Assembly (NCBI RefSeq): GCF_963931955.1
Contig: NZ_OZ008337.1
Location: 682,001 to 746,000, forward strand
Direction: 5' to 3'
DNA from: Wolbachia endosymbiont (group A) of Longitarsus flavicornis
GTDB taxonomy: Bacteria; Pseudomonadota; Alphaproteobacteria; Rickettsiales; Anaplasmataceae
DNA length: 64,000 nt
Positions 35,527 to 45,078 of this stretch are shown here, piece after piece. The position numbers were made by a program, and so were the translations under genes. Every line of letters starts with the position of its first letter. The stretch's first letter is position 1. Below the pieces are notes generated by a model. It had not been told where the DNA came from. It ran no database searches and saw nothing but the letters and a program-made list of their open reading frames with translations.

Positions 35527-36740
35527 AATGGTCAAGACAGTTTTATTGTAACTGCAATAAGTGAAGAAAACATTGCAATTTTCAATCATCAAAGATTTGA
35601 AAAACCTTCTAAGGTAACAATAATACCGGCAAGTAGTATCAAGACTCTCAGTGATTTTGTTGATATCATTAACGGTCGATTAACACCTGATATTATTTCT
35701 AGTAGTACCGTGGCTCCTATAACTGTTGCAGAAACGGTTGTGACTTCTAAGAAAACGCCGACTGCTGCAATTACTAGCACAGCAGAAACCGACGCTGTGA
35801 AGACTACTAAATTGACAACGGAAGCCGTTGCACCTACTTCTACAATAAGTAAACCTTCAACGGAGTCAACGACAGTAGCAAAAACAACTACTACTTCACA
35901 AGCGACCACGGTTGCTACAACGTCAACTAGTGTGCCGATAGTAACTTCAGGGACTGAGACAAGTACTGTAAAACCCACATCAGCGACTGTTGCGTCGACT
36001 TCTACAGCAAGCAGTACTACGATGAGTAAGCCTTTAACAGAGTTAACAACTAAAATAAGCACGGCATCTACGTCATCAGAGCCAACAACAGTAGCTGAAA
36101 CTATTGCCACCTCACAAGCGACTGTGATTACTACAATGCCAACTAATGCGCCAACAACAAACTCAGAGAGAACTACACAAACAGTGTCTACTATGCCGAG
36201 TACTAGAACAAGGGAGTTGACAACTCCTATGTTCACTACAACTTTATTTTCTCAAACTACTTCTTCACCACAGCCTACTCAACTTGCTATAGGGTCTAAT
36301 AGGGCAGGAATGATAGGGGGATCTTTGGTTGGAGCAATAGGTATTGTTGGAATTATAGGATTCATAGCATATAGATATGTTAAGGGTCGTAATGCTGCTC
36401 CTGTGTTAGAACTAACTGATTTGGGTTATAGAAGGCGATCATCTTCAAGTAGCGATGAAGAAATTTTTACCACTGATGACAGAATGCGAACTATATATCA
36501 ATCTGAAACAGTGCTAAATAGTATATCAGTAGAAAGTAGTAGTCGATCAAGAAGTAGCTCATCGTCTTCGAGCAGTGGACCAGGCTCTTGACTAACTGAA
36601 ATGGAGTCTAAAAGTGAAAAAAGCTTATCTTGGGATAGCGATGATGTGCCAGAATATCACCTTTAGCTATTTGTCTAAATGTTTTTAATATGTAGACTGT
36701 TAGGAAATTGTCTTTTGCTTTTGTGATTTTCATGTTAAAA

Positions 36741-36746
36741 TATAAT
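36741..36746 (+). promoter_or_regulatory. -10 box for rnpB
   Basis: A perfect TATAAT ends four bases before the mature 5' end of the RNase P RNA at about 36751. No clear -35 box is seen at 17 bp. Confidence 0.5.
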
Positions 36747-36750
36747 TTCT

Positions 36751-37092
36751 GGGTGAAATAAGTAGCTGCTGTTGTGTGATAAACATAGCAGAGGAAAGTC
36801 CGGGCTCCAAGGAAAAATAGTGACGGGTAACGCCCGCCGGAGGTAACTCCAGTTATAGGACTACAGAAAATTACCGCCTAAAATATTTTAGGTAAGGGTG
36901 AAAAGGTGTGGTAAGAGCACACCATGGCAATGGCAACATTGGTAGTCGAGTAACCAACACTAGGAGCAAGATTAAATAGAAGTAGACTTTATGTTTTCCT
37001 CATATCTACTTGGGTAAATCGCACGCAGTAAATGGTAACATTTACTCCAGATAAATAGCTACATAAACAGAACTCGGCTTATATTTCACCTA
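36751..37092 (+). ncRNA. rnpB: RNase P RNA
   Basis: The catalytic RNA of RNase P, which matures tRNA 5' ends. The conserved 5' core GAGGAAAGTCCGGGCT is at about 36791-36806 and ACAGAAAATTACCGCC follows near 36864. The P-region GGTAAGGGTGAAAAGGTG and the 3' AACAGAACTCGGCTTA are also present. The 5' end GGGTGAAATA pairs with TATTTCACC at the 3' end as stem P1. Ends are set by P1, so they may be off by a few bases. Confidence 0.95.
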
Positions 37093-37148
37093 GGCGTTCA
37101 CATGATATGTGCAATATAAGCCATGCTATATTTAAATGTGTAGGCATT

Positions 37149-37919
37149 TTATGCGTTGTCCTTCACTTGTTCTGCTTGATAGCCATCACTACTTTCGCCT
37201 ACATTAACATTAGAATATTCTTCATCATCAACATACTCTTTCAGAACATATCCTCTGCCCCAAACGGTTTCTATGTGGCTTTTTCCATCATTTGCACTTT
37301 CAAGTTTCTTACGTAGTTTGCACATAAAAACATCAACTATCTTGTTATCTGAAGGTTCATCCAAGCCATTGTAAAGATGATTTAAGAACATTTCTTTTGT
37401 TAATACTGTTCCTTTACGCAGTGCTAGCAATTCTATCATAGAATACTCTTTATTAGTAAGGTGAACCGTTTTACCTTTCACCTCAACAACCCTGTGATCA
37501 AAATTGATATTTATATTGCCAATCTTTATCACCGATTCAGGATGGCCTTTAGTACGACGCACTATGGCCTTAATTCGAGCTAATAACTCACTTTTATGAA
37601 ATGGTTTGGTTAAGTAATCATCGGCACCATACCCGAGTCCTTTAGCTTTGTGATTAACAGCAGATATACATGAAAGTATTAGGACAGGAACTTTGATTTT
37701 TGCACTTCTTAATCTTAACAATATATCATATCCGTCAATATCACCAGGCAAGTGTATATCTAAAATAACTAGGTCATAGTAATCTCCGTTTGAGGAAACC
37801 ATATTATTGTTATAATCTTGTGCAGAAGTAACAACGTCACAAAAGTGCCCATCAGAGGTTAAGGCATTAACCACAGTCTTTGCACTTACTTGATCGTCTT
37901 CAATTAATAATATACGCAT
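37149..37919 (-). CDS. ctrA: Cell-cycle response regulator CtrA
   Basis: The 256-residue OmpR-type regulator has an N-terminal receiver domain (LLIEDD, phospho-acceptor aspartate in VILDIHLPG near 54, KPF near 105). Its winged-helix DNA-binding domain includes VHLTNKEYSMIELLALRKGT and VWGRGYVL. This matches alphaproteobacterial CtrA, the master regulator of the developmental cycle. In Anaplasmataceae it is linked to the shift between cell forms. The C-terminal 20 residues are a lineage-specific tail. A possible CtrA site lies in the gap upstream (38149-38163). Confidence 0.95.
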   Translation of the reverse strand: MRILLIEDDQVSAKTVVNALTSDGHFCDVVTSAQDYNNNMVSSNGDYYDLVILDIHLPGDIDGYDILLRLRSAKIKVPVLILSCISAVNHKAKGLGYGADDYLTKPFHKSELLARIKAIVRRTKGHPESVIKIGNININFDHRVVEVKGKTVHLTNKEYSMIELLALRKGTVLTKEMFLNHLYNGLDEPSDNKIVDVFMCKLRKKLESANDGKSHIETVWGRGYVLKEYVDDEEYSNVNVGESSDGYQAEQVKDNA

Positions 37920-38244
37920 ATTTTACACCCCATAAATAATTTATAATTTTAGTAATATATATAACTAAGGAAAGTAACAAATCAAACTTTTATTAACAAA
38001 CGATCAAAATTACACTTATTAATTAGTAGTAAATATATTGTTCCAAAGTTATATAAATAGATCTAAAATATAATAGACATACCATGATAGTAATAATATT
38101 TTTAGTAAATATTGAATTAAAGTTATTATTATTAAAAGAATACTTAGGTTAATAAATATTTAACTATTTTATGCGTCTATGTTATATTTTTAACTTACTT
38201 ATTCTACTATTTTAAAGTATAAGTAATACTTTCAGGAATATTGT
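37920..38244. other. AT-rich intergenic region between ctrA and gpsA
   Basis: These 325 bases between divergent genes are very AT-rich and hold no frame worth calling. The only pattern I can point to is a TTAA-N7-TTAA motif at 38149-38163. Promoters for both genes must lie here, but AT-richness makes boxes ambiguous. Confidence 0.7.
38149..38163. promoter_or_regulatory. Candidate CtrA box (TTAA-N7-TTAA)
   Basis: GTTAATAAATATTTAAC contains TTAA, seven bases, TTAA, which matches the CtrA consensus spacing. It is 80 bp before gpsA and about 230 bp before ctrA. In DNA this AT-rich a chance match is quite possible. Confidence 0.3.
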
Positions 38245-39228
38245 GTGGCAATATCAATTTTAGGTGCTGGTGCATGGGGTACAGCAATCGCAATTTCATT
38301 AGGTAGTAAGAAAGATGTGATTTTGTGGACTCGCAATAAAACTACATTTAAATCAATCAACGGGAAAAGAGAAAGTGACAAGCTACCCGGTTGTCGAATT
38401 TCTGATAATGTGTCAGTAAAATTGGCTATTGAAGACACAATTCATGCTTCAGTAACAATCCTTGCTGTTCCCACTCAGTCTCTGAGGGAGGTATGTCAGC
38501 AATTGCATAATTGTAATCTGAAAAAAGATGTAGCAATAATTTTAGCTTGTAAGGGAATAGAAAAATCTACATTAAAATTACCTAGTGAAATAGTAAATGA
38601 AGTTTTACCTAACAATCCTATTGCTGTTTTTTCAGGTCCTAGCTTTGCTGTAGAAGTTGCAAGAAAATTACCCTATTCAATGGTTCTTGCATGCCAAAAT
38701 AACATATTGGGTTCAAAGCTAATATCAGAACTACAGCAAGAAAATGTTAAATTACACCTTAGTAGCGATGTTATAGGGATACAGATTTGTGCAGCGTTAA
38801 AGAACGTTTTTGCTATAGCATGTGGGATTGTTCTAGGTAGTAAACTTGGGTTTAATGCTCATGCAGCATTGATTACGAAAAGTGTGAGCGAAATTAAGGC
38901 TTTATACTCAGCAAAAGTTGGTAACGGTAATGTGGATATAAATACACTACTTGGGCCGGCATGTCTGGGTGACCTAATTATGACATGCACATCCTTGAAT
39001 TCAAGAAACCTATCTTTTGGGTTTAAAATAGGTAATAGTGACAATGGCTTTAATGTTCAGCAGATTTTGTCAGAAGGCAAGTCAGTGATTGAAGGTTTTA
39101 GCACTGCTGAGTCCATATTTAATTTAGCAGGAAAGCTAAAGATAAAAATGCCTATATGTGAAGCAGTCTATAGATTATTGTATGAAAGTGCCTCTATAGA
39201 GGATACTATTTCTGTTCTTGTAAATTAG
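38245..39228 (+). CDS. gpsA: Glycerol-3-phosphate dehydrogenase (NAD(P)+)
   Basis: GpsA reduces dihydroxyacetone phosphate to glycerol 3-phosphate for phospholipid synthesis. The 327-residue protein has the Rossmann loop ILGAGAWGTAIA, FSGPSFAVEVA, then ALKNVFAIACGI with the catalytic lysine, and GPACLGDLIMTC. It starts at a GTG (38245) preceded by CAGGAA. It is followed 20 bp later by pgpA; both supply steps towards phosphatidylglycerol. Confidence 0.95.
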   Translation: MAISILGAGAWGTAIAISLGSKKDVILWTRNKTTFKSINGKRESDKLPGCRISDNVSVKLAIEDTIHASVTILAVPTQSLREVCQQLHNCNLKKDVAIILACKGIEKSTLKLPSEIVNEVLPNNPIAVFSGPSFAVEVARKLPYSMVLACQNNILGSKLISELQQENVKLHLSSDVIGIQICAALKNVFAIACGIVLGSKLGFNAHAALITKSVSEIKALYSAKVGNGNVDINTLLGPACLGDLIMTCTSLNSRNLSFGFKIGNSDNGFNVQQILSEGKSVIEGFSTAESIFNLAGKLKIKMPICEAVYRLLYESASIEDTISVLVN

Positions 39229-39247
39229 TTTTGTACTTTGGTGTATT

Positions 39248-39730
39248 GTGAAATTTTTATATAAATTGATATCAACATGGTGGCTGGCTGGCACAGTAAA
39301 AAAAATGCCAGGTACTGTGGGTAGTTTGGCTTCTTTTCCGCTTGTTCCTGTAATCCTGAGCAACAAAATTTTAGGTGCAGCAATTATTTTTTTTTTATTC
39401 TTGATTGGATTATGGTCTATAAGCAATTATATAAAACATTACAAGACTTCATTTGATCCAAAAGAGGTAGTAATTGACGAAGTAGTTGGTCAATTGCTGA
39501 CAATACTTTTGGTTTCGATATTGTTAAGCCAAGAGATGAATTGCTCTTTATTGTTGTTGTGCTTTTTTTCTTTTAGGTTTTTTGATATAATAAAAACGTG
39601 GCCTATAAATTTGATCGATAAAAATACCAAAGATCCTTTAGGTGTTATGCTAGATGACATTATAGCTGCAATTTTAGCCTGTGTTCTTATAGGAGCCTTT
39701 TATTGTTTATTGTTGATGTATGCAGGATAA
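39248..39730 (+). CDS. pgpA: Phosphatidylglycerophosphatase A
   Basis: The 160-residue inner membrane enzyme dephosphorylates phosphatidylglycerophosphate. The PgpA signatures KKMPGTVGSLASFP, DPKEVVIDEVVGQ and the distal DIIKTWPIN...GVMLDDIIAA are present, with four membrane segments. It starts at a GTG (39248). It follows gpsA and overlaps the GNAT gene by 11 bp, so the three are probably one transcript. Confidence 0.93.
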   Translation: MKFLYKLISTWWLAGTVKKMPGTVGSLASFPLVPVILSNKILGAAIIFFLFLIGLWSISNYIKHYKTSFDPKEVVIDEVVGQLLTILLVSILLSQEMNCSLLLLCFFSFRFFDIIKTWPINLIDKNTKDPLGVMLDDIIAAILACVLIGAFYCLLLMYAG

Positions 39731-40499
39731 AAAAATTTATTATTCAAGCTTAATTGTTCAAAATCTAAAGGATTATATACTGTACGCAGCAAATTTATCT
39801 GAGTGGGAAGTCCACGATGAATTTGATAACGTTACATTTACAATAAATGGTACCAAGGAGTCATTATTTAATTTTGTGTTCTGTGGAGATCAATATACCG
39901 AGCTTTCTATACAAAAAACTCTAGATTATCTCAGAACAAGAGATATAGAAGCAACATGGGTAATAAATTCACATATGAAAATAAGAGATATTTTAGAAAA
40001 GTGTGAAGTAAAACACGTTAGCACACCAAAAAAAGCTTTACTTAATATGAAAAATTACTTTTTACCTGTTGATGTTATTCCAAACTTGAGGTTAAATGCT
40101 GTAAATGGTAGCGATCTTTTAGAACAGTTAGATTTACACACTTCTAAAATTTTTTATCATGGCGTTGGAATTGTCAGCACATTTTTTCGCGGATTATCAA
40201 ATTATGATGATAAGAACTCAAGATTAAGATTTTTTCTTGTAACACTAAATAATGAAATTATTGGGACATGCGGTCTTTATGTTCAAGACAGCGTAGCTGG
40301 TTTTTATAGTGATGGAGTTTTACCAATTTACAGGAATCGTGGAATAGGTACCCAAATGGTTTTAGAAAGAATAAAGATAGCTAAACAGCTTGAATGCAAA
40401 TATATAGTAGCACATTGTATGAAGCCTTCTGTAAACCTTTATAAGAGATTGGGCTTTCAGATGTTAGGCAATCTTTACTTATATAACTCTTCAGCATAA
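39720..40499 (+). CDS. GNAT family acetyltransferase
   Basis: In this 259-residue protein the C-terminal half (about 150-255) is a GNAT fold with the acetyl-CoA loop DGVLPIYRNRGIGTQMVLER and LYKRLGFQMLG. The N-terminal half does not match a family I know and may bind the substrate. It overlaps pgpA by 11 bp, so translation is probably coupled. The acceptor is unknown. Confidence 0.85.
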   Translation: MQDKKIYYSSLIVQNLKDYILYAANLSEWEVHDEFDNVTFTINGTKESLFNFVFCGDQYTELSIQKTLDYLRTRDIEATWVINSHMKIRDILEKCEVKHVSTPKKALLNMKNYFLPVDVIPNLRLNAVNGSDLLEQLDLHTSKIFYHGVGIVSTFFRGLSNYDDKNSRLRFFLVTLNNEIIGTCGLYVQDSVAGFYSDGVLPIYRNRGIGTQMVLERIKIAKQLECKYIVAHCMKPSVNLYKRLGFQMLGNLYLYNSSA

Positions 40500-40541
40500 T
40501 TCTGAGCGGTTACAAATTTTTACATTTGTTTTAGAAGTGCT

Positions 40542-41678
40542 ATGTTTTTTTTGTATGAAGTAGTTTTAATATTGATTCTAATATTATTCTTTCTCTCTTA
40601 TTCTAAATTAAAAATTAGTAATAAGATTAAGAACTTACAACATCAAAATGTTATCATAAATAATTTAATTGATACTGTGAATGATGGGTTTTATATTTGG
40701 GATGCAAAAAAACGTATAGAAAAGTTCTCTCCCAACTTACTAATTTTGCTTAATACTGTTTTTTACTCATTTAATGAGTTTGTGAATTTTTTTGAGCAAT
40801 CAGAAGGCTTAATTAAAAACTTTGTTGAGGCAAAGGAAATAAATAAATCTTTTACTCTAGATTTAAAGTCAAAAGACAGTGAGGTTTATTGCATATGTTA
40901 CGGCAGAAGCATAATAGATGATTCTAACAATGTGATTGGTGTGTTGTTATGGATAAGGAATATTTCAGACTGTAAGATAAAAGCTAACGGACTTGAGTTA
41001 GAAAATAATAAGCTTATACAAGAAGTAGAGAGCTATAAAAACGTTTTCAACTCTTTACCATTTCCAATACTAAGATATAACAAGAGTAGAAAGGTGGAAT
41101 TTTATAACTTATTTTATGATAAATATATAAATGGCTCTAAGAAATTTGCTATTACCAGTAGCGCTCATAACACAACACCAGGAAGACATTTCATAACTTA
41201 TAAGAACGAACCTAAGGTTTTCGATTTTGTTAAAATTCCAATACAAGATTATGGTAGCATAGTAATGTATGGGAAAGATGTTAGTGATGCAGAGAAATTA
41301 TATACTGAATTAAACAGTTATTTAGCTACACAGAAAAATTTGCTTGAGAGGTTACCGGTTGCTATAGCAATATATAGTAAGAATCAAAAGCTAAAATTTT
41401 ATAATAATGCTTTCATAAAAACCTTTCAATTTGACCCAAAATTTTTGGCATCTTACCCAACTTATCATGAAGTTATGCTTTACCTCTGCGAATCTAAAAA
41501 GCTTTTAGAAAAAGAGGATTTTCAAACTATTAGTAATCAAAGACATGAGTTGTTCAAAAAATTATTTGAATCGTATGATGATACGATGCATTTCACGAAT
41601 GGAAAAGCGTTCAGGGTATTAACAATACCCTACGCTTCGGAAGGTTTGCTGTTCTCTTACGAAGAATGCAAAAGATAA
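40542..41678 (+). CDS. Membrane PAS-domain protein without a kinase domain
   Basis: The 378-residue protein has one N-terminal membrane helix (FLYEVVLILILILFFLSYSK). Three PAS-like domains follow: about 40-150 with NDGFYIWDAKKRI, 165-260 with FNSLPFPILRYNKSRKVEFY, and 275-375 with LERLPVAIAIYSKNQKLKFY. In other alphaproteobacteria similar PAS arrays precede a histidine kinase. Here the frame ends before any H-box or ATPase domain, and the next gene is on the other strand. It may be a sensor without an enzyme or a degraded kinase. The signal is unknown. Confidence 0.75.
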   Translation: MFFLYEVVLILILILFFLSYSKLKISNKIKNLQHQNVIINNLIDTVNDGFYIWDAKKRIEKFSPNLLILLNTVFYSFNEFVNFFEQSEGLIKNFVEAKEINKSFTLDLKSKDSEVYCICYGRSIIDDSNNVIGVLLWIRNISDCKIKANGLELENNKLIQEVESYKNVFNSLPFPILRYNKSRKVEFYNLFYDKYINGSKKFAITSSAHNTTPGRHFITYKNEPKVFDFVKIPIQDYGSIVMYGKDVSDAEKLYTELNSYLATQKNLLERLPVAIAIYSKNQKLKFYNNAFIKTFQFDPKFLASYPTYHEVMLYLCESKKLLEKEDFQTISNQRHELFKKLFESYDDTMHFTNGKAFRVLTIPYASEGLLFSYEECKR

Positions 41679-41681
41679 TAC

Positions 41682-42470
41682 TTAAACTCCTTCTCTCTCT
41701 ACCATGAGCTGTTTTACTTTCGCTATTGCTCTTGCTGGATTAAGTCCTTTAGGACAAGTTTTTGTGCAATTCATTATTGTATGACAACGATACAACTTAA
41801 ATGGGTCGTTTAAAACATCAAGTCTTTCACCTGTCTTATTATCACGGCTGTCAGCAATCCATCTGTAAGCTTGTAATAGTATTGCTGGTCCTAAAAATTT
41901 ATCACTATTCCACCAGTAGCTTGGGCAACCAGTCGAACAGCAAGCACATAATATACAGTCGGACAAGCCATCTAATTTTTTTCTATCTTCAGAAGATTGA
42001 GAGTATTCTTTATTTGGTAGGGCAGGCTTATCTGCTTGTAACCAAGGTTTAATTGATTTGTATTGCTCATAAAATTGGCTCAAATCCGAGACTAGGTCCT
42101 TTATTACATACATGTGAGGTAATGGATATATTTTTACGTCACCTTTCATATCATGTATAGATCTAGTACATGCAAGAGTATTGGTTCCGTCAATATTCAT
42201 GGCACAAGATCCACATATGCCTTCTCTACAAGAACGTCTGAAAGTTAAAGTCGAATCTATTTCATCCTTTATTTTTATTAATGCATCAAGTACCATAGGG
42301 CCACAATTATCCATATCAATAAAAAATGTGTCTATTCTAGGGTTTTTCTCGTCATCAGCAGACCAACGGTAAATTTGAAATCTTCTGATGTTTTTTGCTC
42401 TAGCAGGAATAGGATAAATTTTGCCCTTTTGATTAATCTTAGAATTCTTTGGCAAAGAAAACTGAACCAT
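41682..42470 (-). CDS. sdhB: Succinate dehydrogenase iron-sulfur subunit
   Basis: The 262-residue subunit of complex II passes electrons from SdhA to quinone through three clusters. The [2Fe-2S] site is in [21 protein letters not shown] (its last cysteine completes the set). The [4Fe-4S] site is [12 protein letters not shown] and the [3Fe-4S] site is in [17 protein letters not shown]. Length is typical. The other sdh genes are not in this window. Confidence 0.96.
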   Translation of the reverse strand: MVQFSLPKNSKINQKGKIYPIPARAKNIRRFQIYRWSADDEKNPRIDTFFIDMDNCGPMVLDALIKIKDEIDSTLTFRRSCREGICGSCAMNIDGTNTLACTRSIHDMKGDVKIYPLPHMYVIKDLVSDLSQFYEQYKSIKPWLQADKPALPNKEYSQSSEDRKKLDGLSDCILCACCSTGCPSYWWNSDKFLGPAILLQAYRWIADSRDNKTGERLDVLNDPFKLYRCHTIMNCTKTCPKGLNPARAIAKVKQLMVEREGV

Positions 42471-42556
42471 ATCACTTACCTTTTATTGTTTATAGCTAAA
42501 ACCCTTTGTAGATAACATATTTTATTATCATCTACTATATTTTTATTAAATTCCTT

Positions 42557-43009
42557 TTAAATCGCGCACATATTGTAGCCAAGTGAAGCTAAAATCTCTC
42601 TTTCTAGATTTTTCATTATAATTTCTTCCTCTTTTTTTTGGTGATCATAACCAAGTAAATGCAGTAATCCATGCACTAACATGTGTGCAATGTGAGCAAG
42701 AATGGGTATACAATACTCATGCGATTCTCTTTTTATTGTGTCTATTGAAATTGCTATATCTCCTAAATCACACTCATTAGATAATTGTTCACACGGAAAT
42801 GATAGCACGTTAGTTGGTTTATCCATTTTTCTAAATTTTAAATTAAGTTGGTGCAGCAAATCATCATCAGCCAGAGCTATTGATATATTTGGTTTATAGT
42901 GATCTATTTTTAATTCTTTTAGAGAAGCATTTATAATATTTAATACAAAGCCTTCTGGATCATCTGTAATGCTGCGCCATCTCTCATCAAGAACATTTAC
43001 TTCTAACAT
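42557..43009 (-). CDS. ybeY: Endoribonuclease YbeY
   Basis: YbeY is a zinc RNase in 16S rRNA maturation and quality control. The protein, about 150 residues, has [18 protein letters not shown] and the zinc motif [11 protein letters not shown]. The frame opens at an ATG at 43039, but the first ten codons come from a palindromic repeat. The ATG at 43009 ([11 protein letters not shown]) gives the normal start, so I chose it. Confidence 0.93.
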   Translation of the reverse strand: MLEVNVLDERWRSITDDPEGFVLNIINASLKELKIDHYKPNISIALADDDLLHQLNLKFRKMDKPTNVLSFPCEQLSNECDLGDIAISIDTIKRESHEYCIPILAHIAHMLVHGLLHLLGYDHQKKEEEIIMKNLEREILASLGYNMCAI

Positions 43010-43015
43010 GAGTAA

Positions 43016-43245
43016 CGCACCAGTAAGGGTGTCATGCAAGTAGCTGGCACTGGAATCCAGTTTTTATTATACAACCATCTGGTGCACTCATTTAAAATCA
43101 AGTTTCCTGGATCCCAGTGTCTGGGCACTGGGATGACATCCTTCCTAGCAGAGACTACTTTCAAATCGCAACATTTGTACAGTTGTGCGTGTGACCAGAA
43201 AAGGAGAACTATGGACTCCAGTGTCAAGCACTGGGATGACAGGGT
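43016..43245. repeat. Palindromic repeat cluster 7
   Basis: Contains GGGTGTCATGCAAGTAGCTG near 43028, GGATCCCAGTGTCTGGGCAC near 43110, the TTTCAAATCGCAACATTTGT module near 43169 and CAGTGTCAAGCACTGGGATG near 43219. It touches the ybeY 5' end and the 3' end of the EVE gene. No gene lies in it. Confidence 0.75.
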
Positions 43246-43246
43246 A

Positions 43247-43645
43247 TTACACATCACTCATGCTTATTATTTCATTCCATTCAATTTCCGAAACTGGAGA
43301 AACTGATAAACGTGGTTGTTTTAATATAGCCATATTTTTCAAAAGTGGGTTTTGTTTTATATTATTTAACGTTACTTGGTTGTTTAAAGGTTTCAAAAAC
43401 TTTACATTCACTAATCCAAACTTGGGGTCATCAACATGATAATACTCTTTAAATACTTCAACTATTCCAAGTATTGCTTTCTCTTTATCTGTATGATAGA
43501 AAAACGCAAGATCGCTTACTTTCATAATTTTCATGTAATTTTGAGCTTGATAATTGCGCACACCATCCCACTCAACTACCTGCTCCTTTTCCATTTTTTG
43601 CCATGAGTATTCACTTGGCTCTGACTTGAGTAGCCAAAGTTGCAT
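43247..43645 (-). CDS. EVE domain protein
   Basis: The 132-residue protein is a single EVE (PUA-like) domain: WLLKSEPSEYSW, EWDGVRNYQAQNYMKIMKVS, DLAFFYHT and GIVEVFKEYY. EVE domains bind modified bases in RNA or DNA and resemble YTH domains; the target here is unknown. The start ATG overlaps the ftsZ stop by one base (TAATG), so it is translated with ftsZ. Confidence 0.9.
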   Translation of the reverse strand: MQLWLLKSEPSEYSWQKMEKEQVVEWDGVRNYQAQNYMKIMKVSDLAFFYHTDKEKAILGIVEVFKEYYHVDDPKFGLVNVKFLKPLNNQVTLNNIKQNPLLKNMAILKQPRLSVSPVSEIEWNEIISMSDV

Positions 43646-44841
43646 TATTTTTTTCTTCTTAAGTAAGCTGGTATATCATAGATATTGCTGCCCCACTTAG
43701 CTCCTTCGCTTACCTGTTCAGCTGGTTTTGTTTCCAGTGTTTTGTCTTGCATATTTTCACTTTGGCTATAGGGCCACTTAAATTTCTCTTTCTCTGAGTC
43801 TTCACTCTGACTTATAGGTGAAGTTTCTGATTTGTTATCGCGACTATCAATACCAGTTGCAAGAACAGAAACTCTAACTCTTCCCTCCATCGCTTGATCA
43901 AAAGTAGCACCAAATATTATATTTGCATTTTCATCTACTTCTTCACGCACTCTATTGGCTGCAGCATCAACTTCAAACAGAGTCATATCTCCACCACCAG
44001 TAATGTTAATTAATATTCCTTGTGCACCTTTCATTGATACATTATCAAGCAATGGATTAGATATTGCAGCCTCTGCAGCACTAATTGCTCTATCTTCTCC
44101 TTCTGCCTCTCCAGTGCCGATCATCGCTTTGCCCATCTCGCTCATTACTGTTTCTATATCAGCGAAGTCAAGATTAATAAGCCCTGGCATGACCATCAAG
44201 TCAGTTACTCCTCTGATGCCAATGTGCAGAACATTATCAGCAAGTTTAAATGCATCAGAAAATGTAGTTTTTTCATTTGCAATTCTAAATAAATTCTGAT
44301 TTGGAATGACAATAAGTGTATCCACGTATTTTTGCAGTTCTTCAAGTCCAAGCTCTGCAATACGCATACGGCGCACACCTTCAAAGCCGAACGGTTTAGT
44401 TACAACTCCAACAGTCAATATCTTTTTTTCTTTTGGCGCCCTATCCTTAACTGCGGCTCTTGCTTCTCTGGCTGCTTTTGCAATTACCGGTGCTGCACCG
44501 GTTCCAGTACCACCACCCATTCCTGCTGTGATGAAAAGCATATGACTATCTTTTATATGCTCCATAATTTCATCGATTGATTCTTCTGCTGCACCTTTGC
44601 CAACATCAGGCAAAGCACCAGCACCAAGCCCCTTAGTTAAATTAATGCCAAGCTGAATTTTTTTATCACATAACGACTTTTCTAGTGCTTGAGCATCGGT
44701 GTTTGCGACAACAAAATTCACTCCTTGCAAATTGGATTGGATCATGTTATTCACAGCATTTCCACCAGCACCACCCACTCCCACAACGGTAATCCTTGGG
44801 TGTAATATAGGCAGCTCTGGTAAACTAAGGTCAATTGACAT
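43645..44841 (-). CDS. ftsZ: Cell division protein FtsZ
   Basis: The 398-residue tubulin-like GTPase forms the division ring. The GTP-binding G-box [11 protein letters not shown] (near 108-118), the N-terminal [14 protein letters not shown], the T7-loop region [15 protein letters not shown] and the C-terminal conserved [10 protein letters not shown] are all present. The length and the spacer rich in Ser, Glu and Lys match Rickettsiales FtsZ. The EVE gene follows with a one-base overlap. ftsZ is a standard Wolbachia typing locus. Confidence 0.97.
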   Translation of the reverse strand: MSIDLSLPELPILHPRITVVGVGGAGGNAVNNMIQSNLQGVNFVVANTDAQALEKSLCDKKIQLGINLTKGLGAGALPDVGKGAAEESIDEIMEHIKDSHMLFITAGMGGGTGTGAAPVIAKAAREARAAVKDRAPKEKKILTVGVVTKPFGFEGVRRMRIAELGLEELQKYVDTLIVIPNQNLFRIANEKTTFSDAFKLADNVLHIGIRGVTDLMVMPGLINLDFADIETVMSEMGKAMIGTGEAEGEDRAISAAEAAISNPLLDNVSMKGAQGILINITGGGDMTLFEVDAAANRVREEVDENANIIFGATFDQAMEGRVRVSVLATGIDSRDNKSETSPISQSEDSEKEKFKWPYSQSENMQDKTLETKPAEQVSEGAKWGSNIYDIPAYLRRKK

Positions 44842-45078
44842 TTAAATTACTCAAATAGTTAGTGAATTCACTTCATAATAAGTTACTGCTTTTTTAACAA
44901 TATGCAAATACTTTTCACTTCTATAGACATAAATAGTAAACGGGATTTACTTATTCTTAACATTTATACTAATAAGTGCTGTTAATTAATAGTAACTAGG
45001 TTTTTAGGTGACATCATTTAACCGATACAAAAAAATAGAAAATGTTTATAAAAAGGGATAGAAACCTATACCTTTTTA

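Larger units (their letters stand above)
33604..36591 (+). pseudogene. Mucin-like Ser/Thr-rich membrane surface protein, split by IS5
   Basis: Two parts of one gene flank IS5 copy 3. The first (33604-34632, 343 residues) is a mixed beta-rich domain without a recognised family or a clear signal peptide. The second (from 35530) continues in frame once one AAT duplication is removed. After about 60 residues it becomes a long Thr/Ser/Ala/Pro-rich stalk of about 210 residues. A membrane helix (GGSLVGAIGIVGIIGFIAYR, about 36320-36380) and a Ser-rich cytoplasmic tail follow. The restored product is about 696 residues. A TGA ends it at 36589, but the frame stays open for 24 more codons, ending at a TAG at 36664. 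Candidate cell-surface protein, now disrupted. Confidence 0.75.

Noticed and set aside
35589..36236. 215-residue open frame on the minus strand
   Set aside because: It is antisense to the Thr/Ser-rich stalk of the surface protein. The Val/Ala-rich product is just the complement of repeated ACT/ACA codons.
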